From JAYUDN01 sp043769645 (GTDB taxonomy: Bacteria > Patescibacteriota > Gracilibacteria > BD1-5 > UBA2023): a DNA stretch of 38,544 nt. The position numbers and the translations under genes are program-made. The DNA is taken from positions 1 to 38,544 of the forward strand of contig JAYVJC010000037.1 in the NCBI GenBank assembly GCA_043769645.1. Direction: 5' to 3'. Under the pieces are notes generated by a model. The model was not told where the DNA came from and did no database searches. It was given only the letters and a program-made list of their open reading frames with translations. How positions within the stretch are numbered: position 1 is the stretch's first letter; each line of letters opens with the position of its first letter. Positions 27,044 to 37,100 of the stretch are shown here, one piece after another.

Positions 27044-27622
27044 ATGCTCTCTATGTCTCGTGCGCTTATCCTGATCGATTTTATCAATGAGTTTCTCCAT
27101 CCTGATGGAAAGATAACCCCTCTCGGTATGGGGAATTTCATCGAAGAGTATCATACAATCGAAAATGTCCAAATGCTTCTACAAAAATTTCGTTTGCATC
27201 AGGAAAAAATCGTCTGGGTGCATCTCGGATTTCACTCGAACTATGATAACTGTTCGACGATATCTCCTCGATTTTCTAGTACGCCAGAGCTCGGAATTCT
27301 CAAAGAAAATACCTGGTCGACTGCATTTCTTGATGAGCTCGGATACGACCCAAGTGAGAAAACGATTACCAAAACCCGAGTCAGCCCATTTTATGAGACG
27401 GACCTCGAATCCTACCTGAGAGAACAGGGGATTACGGAAGTGGTAGTTGCCGGAGTCGCTACTGATCTCGCTGTTTCGAGTATGACCGCTGAAGCACATG
27501 ATCGGGATTTCGGAGTGACCGTTATCGCTGATGCCTGCGGAACAGTTTCTATAGAGCATCACGAAGCAGCACTCATACGTATCGGAAAGCTCGCAAAAGT
27601 CAAAAATACACGAGATATATAG
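27044..27622 (+). CDS. Isochorismatase-fold cysteine-hydrolase family protein lacking the Cys
   Basis: 192 residues with the isochorismatase-like fold. Asp12 in L-I-L-I-D-F-I-N-E-F and Lys110 in T-I-T-K-T-R-V-S-P-F are the usual catalytic Asp and Lys. In G-V-A-T-D-L-A-V-S-S-M-T-A the usual nucleophilic Cys of nicotinamidase-like members is Ala143. Either the enzyme uses Cys-free chemistry, as true isochorismatases do, or it is not catalytic. Substrate unknown. No TGA codons. The start could also be Met4 (27053), which sits right before the first strand. Confidence 0.8.
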   Translation: MLSMSRALILIDFINEFLHPDGKITPLGMGNFIEEYHTIENVQMLLQKFRLHQEKIVWVHLGFHSNYDNCSTISPRFSSTPELGILKENTWSTAFLDELGYDPSEKTITKTRVSPFYETDLESYLREQGITEVVVAGVATDLAVSSMTAEAHDRDFGVTVIADACGTVSIEHHEAALIRIGKLAKVKNTRDI

Positions 27623-27670
27623 CCGCTTCGATACCGGATTTCAAAAAGTAAAAAATACATACCCGAGAAA

Positions 27671-27699
27671 TTGCAAAAAAAGAGAGAATAGTATAGAAT
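27671..27699 (+). promoter_or_regulatory. Promoter of the K+ channel gene
   Basis: TTGCAA (27671-27676), 17-bp spacer, TAGAAT (27694-27699). The ATG is 6 nt later, so the transcript should be leaderless. Confidence 0.5.
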
Positions 27700-27705
27700 A
27701 TACTT

Positions 27706-28110
27706 ATGCTTCATATCCACCATAAACGACTCTTTCTCATCGCAACAGTTTTCCTCTCCTCATGGCTCATCGGGACCTTTCTCATACACTACTTTGAGCG
27801 TGCCCAGGGTTGGAGCTACTTCGATGCGTTCTACTTTACCGTCATTACCACGGCAACTATCGGATTCGGGGACCTCGTACCACATACTGTTGAAGGAAAA
27901 CTTCTCACCATGGGATATGCGATCTTCTATGTCCCGCTCTTTCTCTATGCGATGACGCTCATATTCCAACTCAATTTTCAGAAAATACGAAAGCAAGAAG
28001 AACTCCTCGAGAGAAATCTCCGAGATACTGAGTCTGATGTCAAGGAAATCTTGCGCGATATGCCGATACGACGAGTGAAACGAAAACCACCAGTCAAAAA
28101 TCCAATTTAG
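27706..28110 (+). CDS. Two-TM potassium channel
   Basis: 134 residues. Two membrane helices (about 8-28 and 68-90) flank a pore loop with the K+ selectivity filter T-I-G-F-G at residues 51-55, inside T-T-A-T-I-G-F-G-D-L-V-P. This is the Ion_trans_2 type. The cytoplasmic tail is short, charged and likely coiled-coil; there is no RCK/TrkA-N regulatory domain. Expected to be a tetrameric K+ channel in the inner membrane. Confidence 0.9.
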   Translation: MLHIHHKRLFLIATVFLSSWLIGTFLIHYFERAQGWSYFDAFYFTVITTATIGFGDLVPHTVEGKLLTMGYAIFYVPLFLYAMTLIFQLNFQKIRKQEELLERNLRDTESDVKEILRDMPIRRVKRKPPVKNPI

Positions 28111-28136
28111 TCTCCATCTTCTGAATCCTTATCACT

Positions 28137-28526
28137 ATGTATTCTCCTCGTGCAATGTACCGATTTATGAAGTCGAAAGACTTCAAGAGCGTACTCAATA
28201 CCCCATTCTATAAACGCCATATGGAAAGTATGGATATCGTGAGTCCATTCGATACAGCTGAGGAGATTTTCCTCCTTGAATACCTCATCAAAGAGGGATT
28301 TGTCATCGCTTCCTATAGAAATGATGACCAGGAAGACTCTGAGACATATATGATTTCGACAATGGGGCACGCATTTCTCGAGCACTACAGCCGCTCACGA
28401 TGGTTTCGATATAAAGCGCATCTCTACTATTATAACATCATCTACGGTATGCTCTGAGCTTCGATGATCGGATCGATCGCGGCGAATATACTGACCGAGT
28501 TCTATCATTTCTACATATTACGATAA
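28137..28526 (+). CDS. Hypothetical protein with C-terminal membrane helix
   Basis: 129 residues. A charged, helical N-terminal domain of about 95 residues resembles a winged-helix in pattern (I-F-L-L-E-Y-L-I-K-E-G-F-V-I-A-S then Y-M-I-S-T-M-G-H-A-F-L) and is followed by one hydrophobic helix (about 100-125), extended through a TGA codon. Starts 26 bp after the K+ channel on the same strand. Possibly a tail-anchored protein. No family assigned. Confidence 0.55.
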
Positions 28527-28618
28527 GAAGATAATCACAAAGAAATAAAGAAAATCTTTTGCATTTTTCGTAAAATATATACTATATCTTGTATCCTATA
28601 TCATAATATATACACTAT

Positions 28619-29674
28619 ATGTCGGTACCAGATGTAAGCCTTGTTCAGAGAAATCCTATATTCAATCCACTCGGAAAGGATGATATCGCCCATCGGACAA
28701 TTATCAAGGGTTCTACAACTGGATTATTCAATCTCAATGAAGTAAAGTATCCATGGGCAAAGAGCCTCTACCAGGTGATGGTGGGAAATTTCTGGCTTCC
28801 AGAAAAAGTATCCGGACTCAAGGATGATGCTCGAGACTTTGCGAGTTCCCTCAATGCCGATGAACAGCGAGCCTACAAGGGAATCCTCTCATTTCTGATA
28901 TTTCTCGACTCGATCCAGACGGTCAATCTTCCGAATTTTTCGAATTATATAACGAGTCCTGAGGTGAACCTTGTCCTCTCGATCCAGGCCTATCAAGAAG
29001 CCATCCACTCACAGTCGTATGCGACGATCCTCGAATCCGTAGTATCTGCTGAAGATCGAGATGATATCTACTACTTCTGGCGGGATAGTGAGATCCTCCT
29101 CGAACGCAATAAATATATCGGTCAGATCTATCAGGATTTCATCGATACTCCGACGGACTATACCTTTTTCCGTGGCATTGTCGCGAACTTTCTCCTCGAA
29201 TCTCTCTACTTCTACAATGGCTTTGCCTTCTTCGATACGCTCGTCGACCATATGAAGATGCCCGCTACCGGACGTATGATCGCCTATATTCGTCGAGATG
29301 AACTCACCCATGTTACCATCTTTGCTAACATCATCCGTGAGATTCGCCGAGAATTCCCAGAAGTATACAATGAAGCCCTCATCAAGGATATGATGAAAAC
29401 GGCGGTAGAACAAGAAATCACCTGGTCTCAGTTTATCCTCGGAAATAAAATCATGGGGATCAATAGTGATAGCACGGAGTGATATACCAAGTGGCTTGCT
29501 AACCAGAGGCTCTCAATGCTCGGTATCGAGGCGATCTATCCAGATGCGATCGTCAACCCCTACAAGCATCTCGATCGACTCCAAGATCCCAATGCGGATA
29601 AAGGGAATTTTTTTGAAACCACTGTTATCAACTACACGCAAAGCTCAAACATGGCAGGAAGCTGGGATTTCTAG
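28619..29674 (+). CDS. nrdB: Ribonucleoside-diphosphate reductase, beta subunit (class I)
   Basis: 351 residues. Ferritin-like subunit that holds the metal cofactor and radical used by NrdA. Metal ligands in order: Asp97, Glu127 and His130 (E-A-I-H-S), Glu194, Glu228 and His231 (R-D-E-L-T-H). Tyr134 sits where the radical tyrosine is expected, in H-S-Q-S-Y. The C-terminal tail after about 320 should dock into NrdA. One TGA (Gly288) joins the two frames. It lies 8.8 kb from nrdA on the same strand rather than adjacent. The metal (Fe or Mn) cannot be read from sequence. Confidence 0.93.
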
Positions 29675-29705
29675 ATGTATATCTTTTGAAAACTCAATTT
29701 GCACT

Positions 29706-30587
29706 TTAGAATTTTCTTCCTTGCTCGGGTGTTAGTCAGTAACTCTCAAGAATTCATACACTACTTTGGAATGATCTATAAAGCTCTTCAAGCTTTTCAA
29801 AAAATTTTACAATCGTGAGAGAAGTTTGTGGTTTTACTGACAATTCATTCTTGAGCTTCTCATAGTTATATTGTAGCTCAGTTAATCGACTTTTTAGATT
29901 ACTAACAATTTTTGTGTTCGTGTGATGTACTGGAAAGGCTCATAATGATTTTGATCGCACATAAACTCATAAGCAGTTAATAGCATATGAGAATTTCTCA
30001 AAATCTGAAAGTAACCATTCCCACTCAAAATCTGAAAGTAAAGCTCCCAATTCTAGTTTGTTAGTATATCTTCCAGGATCATTTTTTTGATCTTCTTGAA
30101 CCATGAGCCAGCTTCTAATTTTTCATTCATAAAGCTTCAGAAGCTCATATGCAAAATATTCAGAAATAGTTACACCAACTCAGAGTTGAGATGTATTTCA
30201 AGTGATAAGCCAGGAGATAATTTTCTCATGGATATCGATATCTCCTCAGTCTAGAGTTCCATTACTATCTGTCAAAGCACTCATCGGAAATGGAACATAC
30301 TCTGGAAAAGCAGTACATATAAGCTGTAGTATTTCCCCCATTTTAGGAGAAAGTTCCTGTAGACCGTCAGATCGGTGAGAGTAAACTTCCGAGAATAACA
30401 CTTTATATAAACATTGAGCTAATGATCATACTAATACTCTGGAAGCACTATTGCTTCTTTTATTAGGTAGTGGGTTTCACAATATTTGTTCAATTGAGTT
30501 TCAAGCACTTGGAGACCATATTATTTTATCATATCCTGAAGCATCTTCCAGCTCCCTATCAAGATTACCTCATGTACGATCATTCAT
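29706..30587 (-). CDS. Hypothetical protein with internal 9-residue duplication
   Basis: 293 residues with about 15 TGA-encoded Gly; in standard code nothing long is visible. No signal peptide or membrane segment. The C-terminal third is coiled-coil-like (S-R-L-T-E-L-Q-Y-N-Y-E-K-L-K-N). A tandem duplication gives L-L-S-D-F-E-W-E-W then L-L-S-D-F-E-K-F. No family recognised. Downstream partner of the 161-residue gene on the same strand; it converges with nrdB at a gap of 31 bp. Confidence 0.65.
29997..30041. repeat. 27-bp-period direct repeat inside a gene
   Basis: CTCAAAATCTGAAAGTAA occurs at 29997-30014 and again at 30024-30041, 27 bp apart, an in-frame duplication of nine codons. Confidence 0.8.
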
Positions 30588-30640
30588 ATGGTAGGATAAA
30601 TATTCAAATCACTATACGCTATAAATAAAGATAATCAATA

Positions 30641-31126
30641 CTATTTTTCTGGCGTAGAGTTTATTTCTATTTTGAGAGCATCCACATATCATTTCACTAC
30701 CTGCTGAATCCTATCGATTCAGTTACTTCTCCAGGCTATATATTTTCTACAGAAATCAAGTGTATTGGTATAGAGTGTTATCCGGAGTAATTCAGTAGAG
30801 TACTGTGCTAGTTTACTTTCTGGATAGCTGAGACGGAAAAAATATATCGCTCTATCTTGAGCTTCTATCATCGATGTTCGCGTTTCATTGAGACTATTGA
30901 AGTTTTCAATGTTTCAGAGACTATCTCGTAGTAACTGAAGATGGATAGTAAACTGTTTGAGATACTGTAAAACATGAAACATGAGTTCATCAGAGTGATC
31001 CCTTTCGGATCAACGAGACTCGATAGACTGAGCGAGAGCATTTTGTACTTCTATAATCTCAGAAATGTTGACACCTTCTGAAATATCACTTACTTTTTCT
31101 CGAGATGTGCGTGGTTTCAGAGTCAT
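30641..31126 (-). CDS. Hypothetical helical protein
   Basis: 161 residues, almost all helical in pattern, four TGA-encoded Gly. Contains L-M-F-H-V-L-Q-Y-L-K-Q-F-T-I-H-L-Q-L-L, suggesting an amphipathic helix bundle. No signal peptide. Probably co-transcribed with the 293-residue gene 53 bp downstream. Confidence 0.6.
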
Positions 31127-31210
31127 GTTTATATTGTATCATATTTTCTAAATTACACGAATCTCTCGCATGAAAATTGCCTTTTTGCCTTTTTTCCCTA
31201 CTATGCGCCT

Positions 31211-33124
31211 ATGTCAAAACCAACTTCCATCCGCAATTTTTGTATCATCGCGCATATCGACCACGGGAAATCGACACTCGCCGATCGTCTGATGGAAATC
31301 ACCGGAACCCTCGAAAAACGCGAAATCCAATCGCAAACCCTCGACAATATGGAGCTCGAGCGAGAGCGGGGGATTACAATCAAGCTGACTCCCGTTCGTA
31401 TGGAATGGAAGGGAGTCGAACTCAACCTCATCGATACTCCTGGGCATGTGGACTTCCAGTATGAAGTATCGCGTTCCCTCGCTTCGGTCGAAGGCGCTAT
31501 CCTCGTCGTCGATGCCAGTCAAGGGATCGAGGCGCAGACCCTTTCGAATGTCTACCTCGCGATGGAAAATGATCTCACGATTATCCCGGTACTCAATAAG
31601 ATCGACCTCCCAAGTGCCGATGTCGAACGAGCGACGGAGGAAGTGGTGAATCTTCTCGGGTGTAAAAAAGAAGATATCATCCCAGTGTCTGCCAAGACAG
31701 GACTCAATGTGGAAACGATCCTGGATCGTGTCCTTGAGTTTATCCCAGAGCCGAAAAAGCTCGATAAGGAGTCCCACTTTATACCAAGTATACTTTCAGC
31801 TGCAGGAGTAATCGAACCAGCCAATCTCCCAAGTAGCCAACCCGCAATCAAATGACTTATTTTTGACTCTCAGTATGATGCGTACAAAGGCGTGGTCGTC
31901 TATCTAAAGCTCTTTTCCGGAACGATTACCAAGGGAGATAAACTCGAACTCATCAATACTGGAGCCAAGATCGAAGCCCTCGAAGTCGGATGTTTCCGGC
32001 CGAAATACTCACCAACCGGCATCCTCTATGAAGGGGAGATCGGATATGTCGTCACGGGACTTAAGTCTATCATCGACGCACGAGTCGGGGATACGGTATT
32101 TGCTGGAGACCCCGATAGTAAGCATGCCATCGAGGGATTCAAGAAGATCACGCCATATATCTACGCTGGAGTCTATCCGGTCGATACCGATGAATACCCG
32201 AAGATGAAGGATGCTATGGAAAAACTCCAGCTCAATGACTCATCTCTCGTCGCGGAGCATGAAGCCTCCCCGGCACTCGGGTATGGATTCCGATGTGGAT
32301 TCCTCGGACTTCTTCATCTTGATATCGTGAAAGAGCGTCTCTGGAGAGAACATGGGATGGATGTGATCATCACGAGTCCGCAGGTCACATACAAGGTCCT
32401 CATCGTCGGTGATAAAGTTGCCCTCTATCCCCGGGCTCATGGGGAACTCATCGAGCATGAAGGGAAAAAGTGTACCTACCTCTATATCTCGAATCCCGAG
32501 GATCTCCCGAAACCTGGGACCTATATCCATATCGAAGAACCCATCGCAAAGGTCGAGATGATCACCCCGAATGAGTATATCGGAAACCTCATGGGGCTCG
32601 CTCAGGAACGAAGAGGAGTATTCAAAAATCAGACTTACCTCGATACAAGTCGAGTCATCCTCCACTACGAGATCCCGATGTCTGAACTCGTCGGCGACTA
32701 CTATGATGATCTGAAGTCCCTCTCGAGTGGATACGCGAGTCTGCACTACGAGCCCATCAAATATAAAGTCGATGATATCGTGAAGCTCGACGTCAGAGTC
32801 GCCGGGGATATCGTCGACGCCTTTTCTATGCTCGTCCATCGAGCTCGTGGTCGCACCTTCGGAGGACGTATCGTAACCAAGCTCAAAGAAAACATCCCCA
32901 AAGCCCAGTTCGCTATCGTCATCCAGGCCGTAATGGGAAGTGATGTCGTCGCAAGAGAAGATATATCGGCACTCAGGAAAGACGTCACTGCGAAGCTCTA
33001 TGGAGGAGATATCACTCGTAAACGCAAACTCCTCGAGAAGCAAAAGGAAGGAAAGAAAAAAATGAAACAATTCGGACGAGTAAGTATTCCGAGCGAGACT
33101 TTTGTGAATATACTGAAGAAGTAG
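31211..33124 (+). CDS. lepA: Elongation factor 4 (ribosome back-translocase)
   Basis: 637 residues. GTPase motifs: A-H-I-D-H-G-K-S (14-21), E-R-G-I-T-I-K, D-T-P-G-H and N-K-I-D. Domain II follows, then the EF-G-like domains and the LepA-specific C-terminal domain ending Q-K-E-G-K-K-K-M-K-Q-F-G. LepA binds ribosomes and remobilises or assists their assembly. The linker between the G domain and domain II is about 25 residues longer than usual, with a Ser/Pro/Ala-rich insert (about 190-214). The only TGA is Gly215, right before L-I-F-D-S, where relatives have Ala or Gly. Expression-type codons. It converges with a hypothetical gene at an 11-bp gap. Confidence 0.95.
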
Positions 33125-33135
33125 TCTTCATACTA

Positions 33136-34035
33136 CTAAGGAAGTATTCTCGAAATAGCCATTTTCACCAGGCTCCATAGTGTTTTGCAGTTAAATACTA
33201 TTTCTCCAAGTAATACTGAACGATTCGTCTCAATATACTCAGAGAGTGCTCGATTATTTTGAGAAAATATATCTCGAATAATGCGAAGTAGTCGTATAAA
33301 GCGCTCGTACATTTCTCGGTCTTCATCAGACCATATATCATCCTTTCATTCGTGGATATTTAGGGTTTTTTCCAGAGTTTTTTTACCCTTATAACTCACG
33401 TATAAACGTTGTTCGAAGAATAGTTTTTTTCATTCAAGATTATCATACCTTTCAAGAAGCCGAGATACCCTATCAACTATACGATTTCCAAATACTATAC
33501 CAGTTACTTCTAGTTCTACAAGAGAGAAAGGCGCTCCGGGGAGATCATGAACGCTATATAGGTTTTGAATTGACCTGAGAAACTCTCATAAAATATCTTC
33601 TACTCTGAGAAAACGAAAATTAGCGTCATCTATATCAAAAACTGAGTACGTTCCTTCATAAAAGATACAACAATTATTCCCCATAATGGCATGTTCTTGT
33701 TGATTCCTATGGTCATATTGAGGTATGACAGATCGATCTCACGTATTTCCTGTGAGAACCTCAATGAGTGCTATATCAGCAATGATCTGAGTTAGTTCAA
33801 GTTTTTCATCCACAAATTGAGGATTCATTGGAATAGAAACTGCGTTTCATTCCATATCTACTAAAATATCACAAAAATTGAGAATCCCCTTAAAAAGTAG
33901 TGAACAGAATACCTCTTCTCGTAGGTATTTTTTTCTTTTATATCCCGAAATCCCATCTGGAATAGTAAGAAGGGAATATGAGGTAGGATCAACTCCATAA
34001 AGAGTATCGTGAGTTTTGGAATGCTCTGAGTTCAT
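33136..34035 (-). CDS. Hypothetical protein with faint kinase-like motif
   Basis: 299 residues, five TGA Gly. The central part, H-A-I-M-G-N-N-C-C-I-F-Y-E-G followed by V-F-D-I-D-D-A, is arranged like the catalytic and metal loops of aminoglycoside-phosphotransferase-type kinases, but the catalytic Asp after His is missing. The C-terminal 100 residues are helical and charged. If related, it would be a pseudokinase; this is weak. A palindrome with a TTGACA lies immediately upstream. Confidence 0.55.
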
Positions 34036-34036
34036 T

Positions 34037-34070
34037 AAAAGTAAATTAACAAATAATTTACTTTTGTCAA
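34037..34070 (-). promoter_or_regulatory. Promoter with perfect 12-bp palindrome, operator-like
   Basis: AAAAGTAAATTA (34037-34048) and TAATTTACTTTT (34054-34065) are perfect inverted repeats 5 bp apart, starting 1 bp before the ATG of the minus-strand gene. A minus-strand TTGACA (34065-34070) overlaps the outer end. A dimeric repressor could cover the whole start region. Confidence 0.5.
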
Positions 34071-34076
34071 TATTAA

Positions 34077-34955
34077 TTAAAAGAGTATTCGCATGTAAAA
34101 ATCCCGAAACCTGACTTCATAGTCTGCAATGCCAGACTTAAACTCAGTATAACCAGCGTAAGAGAGGGGATCGAGAGTATCCCGCATATGATCAAGATCG
34201 AGAAATTGGAAACCAAGTTCCTGTGACTCAGAGAACCACTGATCGATAAGAGCGAGACCAAGATGATGCGATTTCCCTCGTGGATCCTGGAATGCTATCA
34301 GGTAGGTACTCGTTGGAAAATCATCGAGAAATATAGCTCCTGCAAGACACTCTCATTCGAGATAAGCTAGATAGATGCGAATTTTTTCGGGATAGCTTTT
34401 CGAGAGATACTGCTGTCGAAATATGAGATAACTCTTCCATCAGTGACTAACTCGCGTTTTTTTATAGATACGAAGAAAATCATTGAGTCTTGCCTCGGTA
34501 TCGATACGAATCGTTCCACTCGTGATTTCCTTCTGGATTTTACTCCGATGCCCCCGAGCACTCGAAGACCATTTTCTCCAATACTCTCAAGCATCAAGTA
34601 CCGAGAAGGCAGATCTCGTCGAGTGATGGTACTGACGCGAGAATAGATACCCAAACTTCCACCAATATGGTCCATCAGGTTTGGTTTTTCTCCATCCTGA
34701 CCAGAATACGAGTCACCGCTTCATCCCATAGCGAGCAAGAAGTTCTCGAGTTGGTTCGATGTCTGACTTCTCAAATATAGCGAATGAAAAAAATCCCCAG
34801 AAAAAATGGCAAATATATCCATATCATTGAGGCTCGTGGATAATCGATATTTTTTTCATATCTGCTCCTCGCATTTCATAGTCAAAATAGGCATTGGAGT
34901 GGGAACGATAATAGGTATATCATTCGGGGATATCGTTTCTATCAAGTTTTTTCAT
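34077..34955 (-). CDS. FemAB-like / GNAT-fold aminoacyltransferase family protein
   Basis: 292 residues with TGA=Gly (six TGA). The order of elements fits FemAB-like lipid II aminoacyl ligases and related double-GNAT proteins: an aromatic N-terminal half with P-Y-W-W-K-F-G, a R-S-K-I-Q-K-E segment, and a C-terminal GNAT half with E-C-L-A-G-A-I-F-L-D-D, Y-L-I-A-F-Q-D and L-G-F-Q-F-L-D-L-D. FemAB-type proteins add amino acids to peptidoglycan precursors. Substrate not determinable. Preceded by a small ORF 31 bp upstream. Confidence 0.65.
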
Positions 34956-34986
34956 AGTTTCATTATAGATAGTATTCCAAAAAATA

Positions 34987-35247
34987 CTAAAATGAATCTA
35001 CATCGTCACCGTCAATTCAAGAGGGGAATGTCGATCTTGGAGTGAAGTCTTCTGGCCTAAGCGTAAGAATAGCATCTTTTGTTCAGGACAATATGAGATC
35101 GGATCGACCAGAAGCATCGGGGAAAATAGTGGATAAAAGTCTATCTCTCCCTGTTTCTCACGTTTGAAAATCACCTCACTGATCTTGTCTATTTTGATGC
35201 TGAGGCATAGAAGCTTTGTATAATTGATATAATTTTTTTTCAATCAT
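34987..35247 (-). CDS. Small hypothetical protein upstream of FemAB-like gene
   Basis: 86 residues, five of its glycines TGA. Polar, with Gln/Arg-rich N-terminal third (M-P-Q-H-Q-N-R-Q-D-Q-G-G) and an acidic end. No family recognised. Same strand and 31 bp before the FemAB-like gene, so likely co-transcribed. Confidence 0.5.
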
Positions 35248-35319
35248 TATTCAAGTCATTCTACTATCTGTGATATATTTGTCAAAAAAATATTACAAAA
35301 AACCTTATAGAATATACTT

Positions 35320-35347
35320 TTGCTTTTTCTCCTCATTTCTCTATATT
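35320..35347 (+). promoter_or_regulatory. Promoter of ndk
   Basis: TTGCTT (35320-35325), 16-bp spacer, TATATT (35342-35347), 31 bp before the ndk ATG. A second TATAAT-like box lies nearer the start. Confidence 0.4.
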
Positions 35348-35378
35348 ATGACCACATTTACATTATAATTATTTTTCT

Positions 35379-35816
35379 ATGGAACGTACTGTTGTCCTTC
35401 TCAAGCCAGATGCAGTTCACCGCAATCTGATAGGTCAGATTACTGGTCGTATCGAAGCTCGTAACTTCAAGGTCGTGGCGATGAAGATGATGAATATTGC
35501 GAAGGCAACGCTCGATGACCACTATGGTCACCTCACGAATAAGCCTTTTTATCCAGAGATTGTCGCCTATATGACGAGTGGTCCAATCGTCGCGATGATC
35601 GTCGAGGGAGATGGAGTCGTTGCTGGTCTTCGTCAGCTCTGTGGAGCAACCAATCCAGCTGAATCACCTATGGGAACGATACGTGCGGATCTCGCCAATA
35701 ATATCCGATACAACCTCATCCACGCCTCTGACTCCGTCGAATCGGCAACCGCTGAAATCGCACGTTTTTTCAAATCTGAGGAAATCTGTGGATATGATAA
35801 GATCGTGATTGTATAG
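35379..35816 (+). CDS. ndk: Nucleoside diphosphate kinase
   Basis: 145 residues, normal family length. Catalytic His115 lies in N-L-I-H-A-S-D-S; other signatures are L-L-K-P-D-A-V at the start and the Kpn-loop region G-A-T-N-P-A. Transfers phosphate from ATP to NDPs, so it completes the dNTP pathway after NrdAB. No TGA codon at all, and strongly expression-type codons, unlike the accessory genes. Confidence 0.97.
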   Translation: MERTVVLLKPDAVHRNLIGQITGRIEARNFKVVAMKMMNIAKATLDDHYGHLTNKPFYPEIVAYMTSGPIVAMIVEGDGVVAGLRQLCGATNPAESPMGTIRADLANNIRYNLIHASDSVESATAEIARFFKSEEICGYDKIVIV

Positions 35817-35924
35817 AAATTCAGAAAGGAAAGAAGGTCGCACTAAAAACTCCAATGCAAATACCTTCTGAGTACCTGATTCATGGTTTCGTAGGAACTT
35901 TGCGATAGTTCACTTCCATACAAA

Positions 35925-36992
35925 ATGCGTTCTTCCAATACCTACCACAATACCAGTCTCTTCTCAGTCTTCGCAGACCCAAGAGAAACCAGAAGAGTCG
36001 ACACCTACCTGTCGGCTCTTTTTCCAGAGAAGTCTCGCGCATATATCCAGAAAATGATCGAGGAAGGTAAAATAACCGCCAATGGACAACACTTCACAAA
36101 AAATAAGAAAGTATACCTACGGGATGTCATCGAAATCAGCTGGAAAGTCGAGGAGATGGAACTCATCGCAGAAGATATGCCACTCGATATCGTCTATGAA
36201 AATGAAGACTTCGCGATTATCAATAAAGATGCAGGGATTAATACGCATCCAACTCCCGGTGAAGAAGGGAGAAAAGGGACACTCGTCAATGCACTCCTCT
36301 ATCATTTCAAGCATCTCCCTCATCCCCCACCCCCTTCTCCTTCAGAGAAGGGGAGTGATTACTACTATTATCCACCATTCACAGAGTGAGAAAATCATGA
36401 AGTAGAAAACTCCCTCTCCTTAAGGAGAGGGTTGGGGTGAGGGAGTATCATCAATGGTGTCGAACGCCCCGGTATCGTACATCGTCTGGATAAAGACACA
36501 AGTGGACTCATCATCATAGCGAAAAATGATAAAGCGATGCATGCACTCCAACTAAAAATTGCTAAACGTACGATCGAGAAAACCTACCTCGCTCTCGTCG
36601 TCGGTATTCTGAAGGATCAGGAAGGATACATTGAGTCTTTCATCGGAAGGGATCCCCATGATCGGAAAAAAATGACTACGAATGATCCACTCAACCCGAA
36701 AATAGCTAAAACAAAATTTTGCAATAAATGAACTATTGCCTCTAAATACACTCTCCTCGAGGTAGACCTCCTTACGGGAAGAACTCACCAAATCAGAGTT
36801 CATCTTGCTTCTATAGGTTTTCCGATTCTCGGTGATACCAAATATGGAAATGAAAAAGCTAATAAGGAAGCACTGGAAACCTATGGACTTACTCGGCAAT
36901 GGCTCCATGCCTGGAAGCTTTCATTTTCGCTTTTTGGAAAAGAGTACGATTTTCTCTGAGAACCGAAGGAAGATCTAAAGAAGTTCCTCTAA
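35925..36992 (+). CDS. RluA/RluD-family 23S rRNA pseudouridine synthase with inserted repeat
   Basis: 355 residues. An S4 RNA-binding domain (about 24-80, R-V-D-T-Y-L-S-A-L-F) is followed by the catalytic domain with H-R-L-D-K-D-T-S-G, whose Asp is the nucleophile, and T-G-R-T-H-Q-I-R-V-H-L. Relatives join L-V-N-A-L-L-Y-H to R-P-G-I-V-H-R-L-D with a short loop; here about 42 residues encoded by a palindromic repeat (36317-36443) intervene. The repeat stays in frame and two of its Gly codons are TGA. In standard code the gene would be split. RluD-type substrate choice is inferred from domain order. Confidence 0.9.
36317..36443. repeat. BIME-like paired palindromic repeat inside the pseudouridine synthase gene
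   Basis: Left unit CCCTCATCCCCCACCC plus hairpin CCCCTTCTC / GAGAAGGGG (36331-36353); right unit with perfect palindrome CCCTCTCCTTAAGGAGAGGG (36412-36431) followed by GGGGTGAGGG. The two outer arms are near reverse complements of each other, as in bacterial REP pairs. The 127-bp element reads through in frame. Confidence 0.8.
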
Positions 36993-37100
36993 AAAAAGAC
37001 TTTCATTTTTCTCGATTGTATCTATACTTCAGCCAATCAAACCTTCCAAGTACTCTGGAAGCACAAAAACTAAAGATATTCGATTTCTCTTTCTCTTCCT

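Noticed and set aside
32240..33070. 276-residue minus-strand frame opposite lepA
   Set aside because: Antisense shadow of a highly biased gene, with low-complexity acidic composition.
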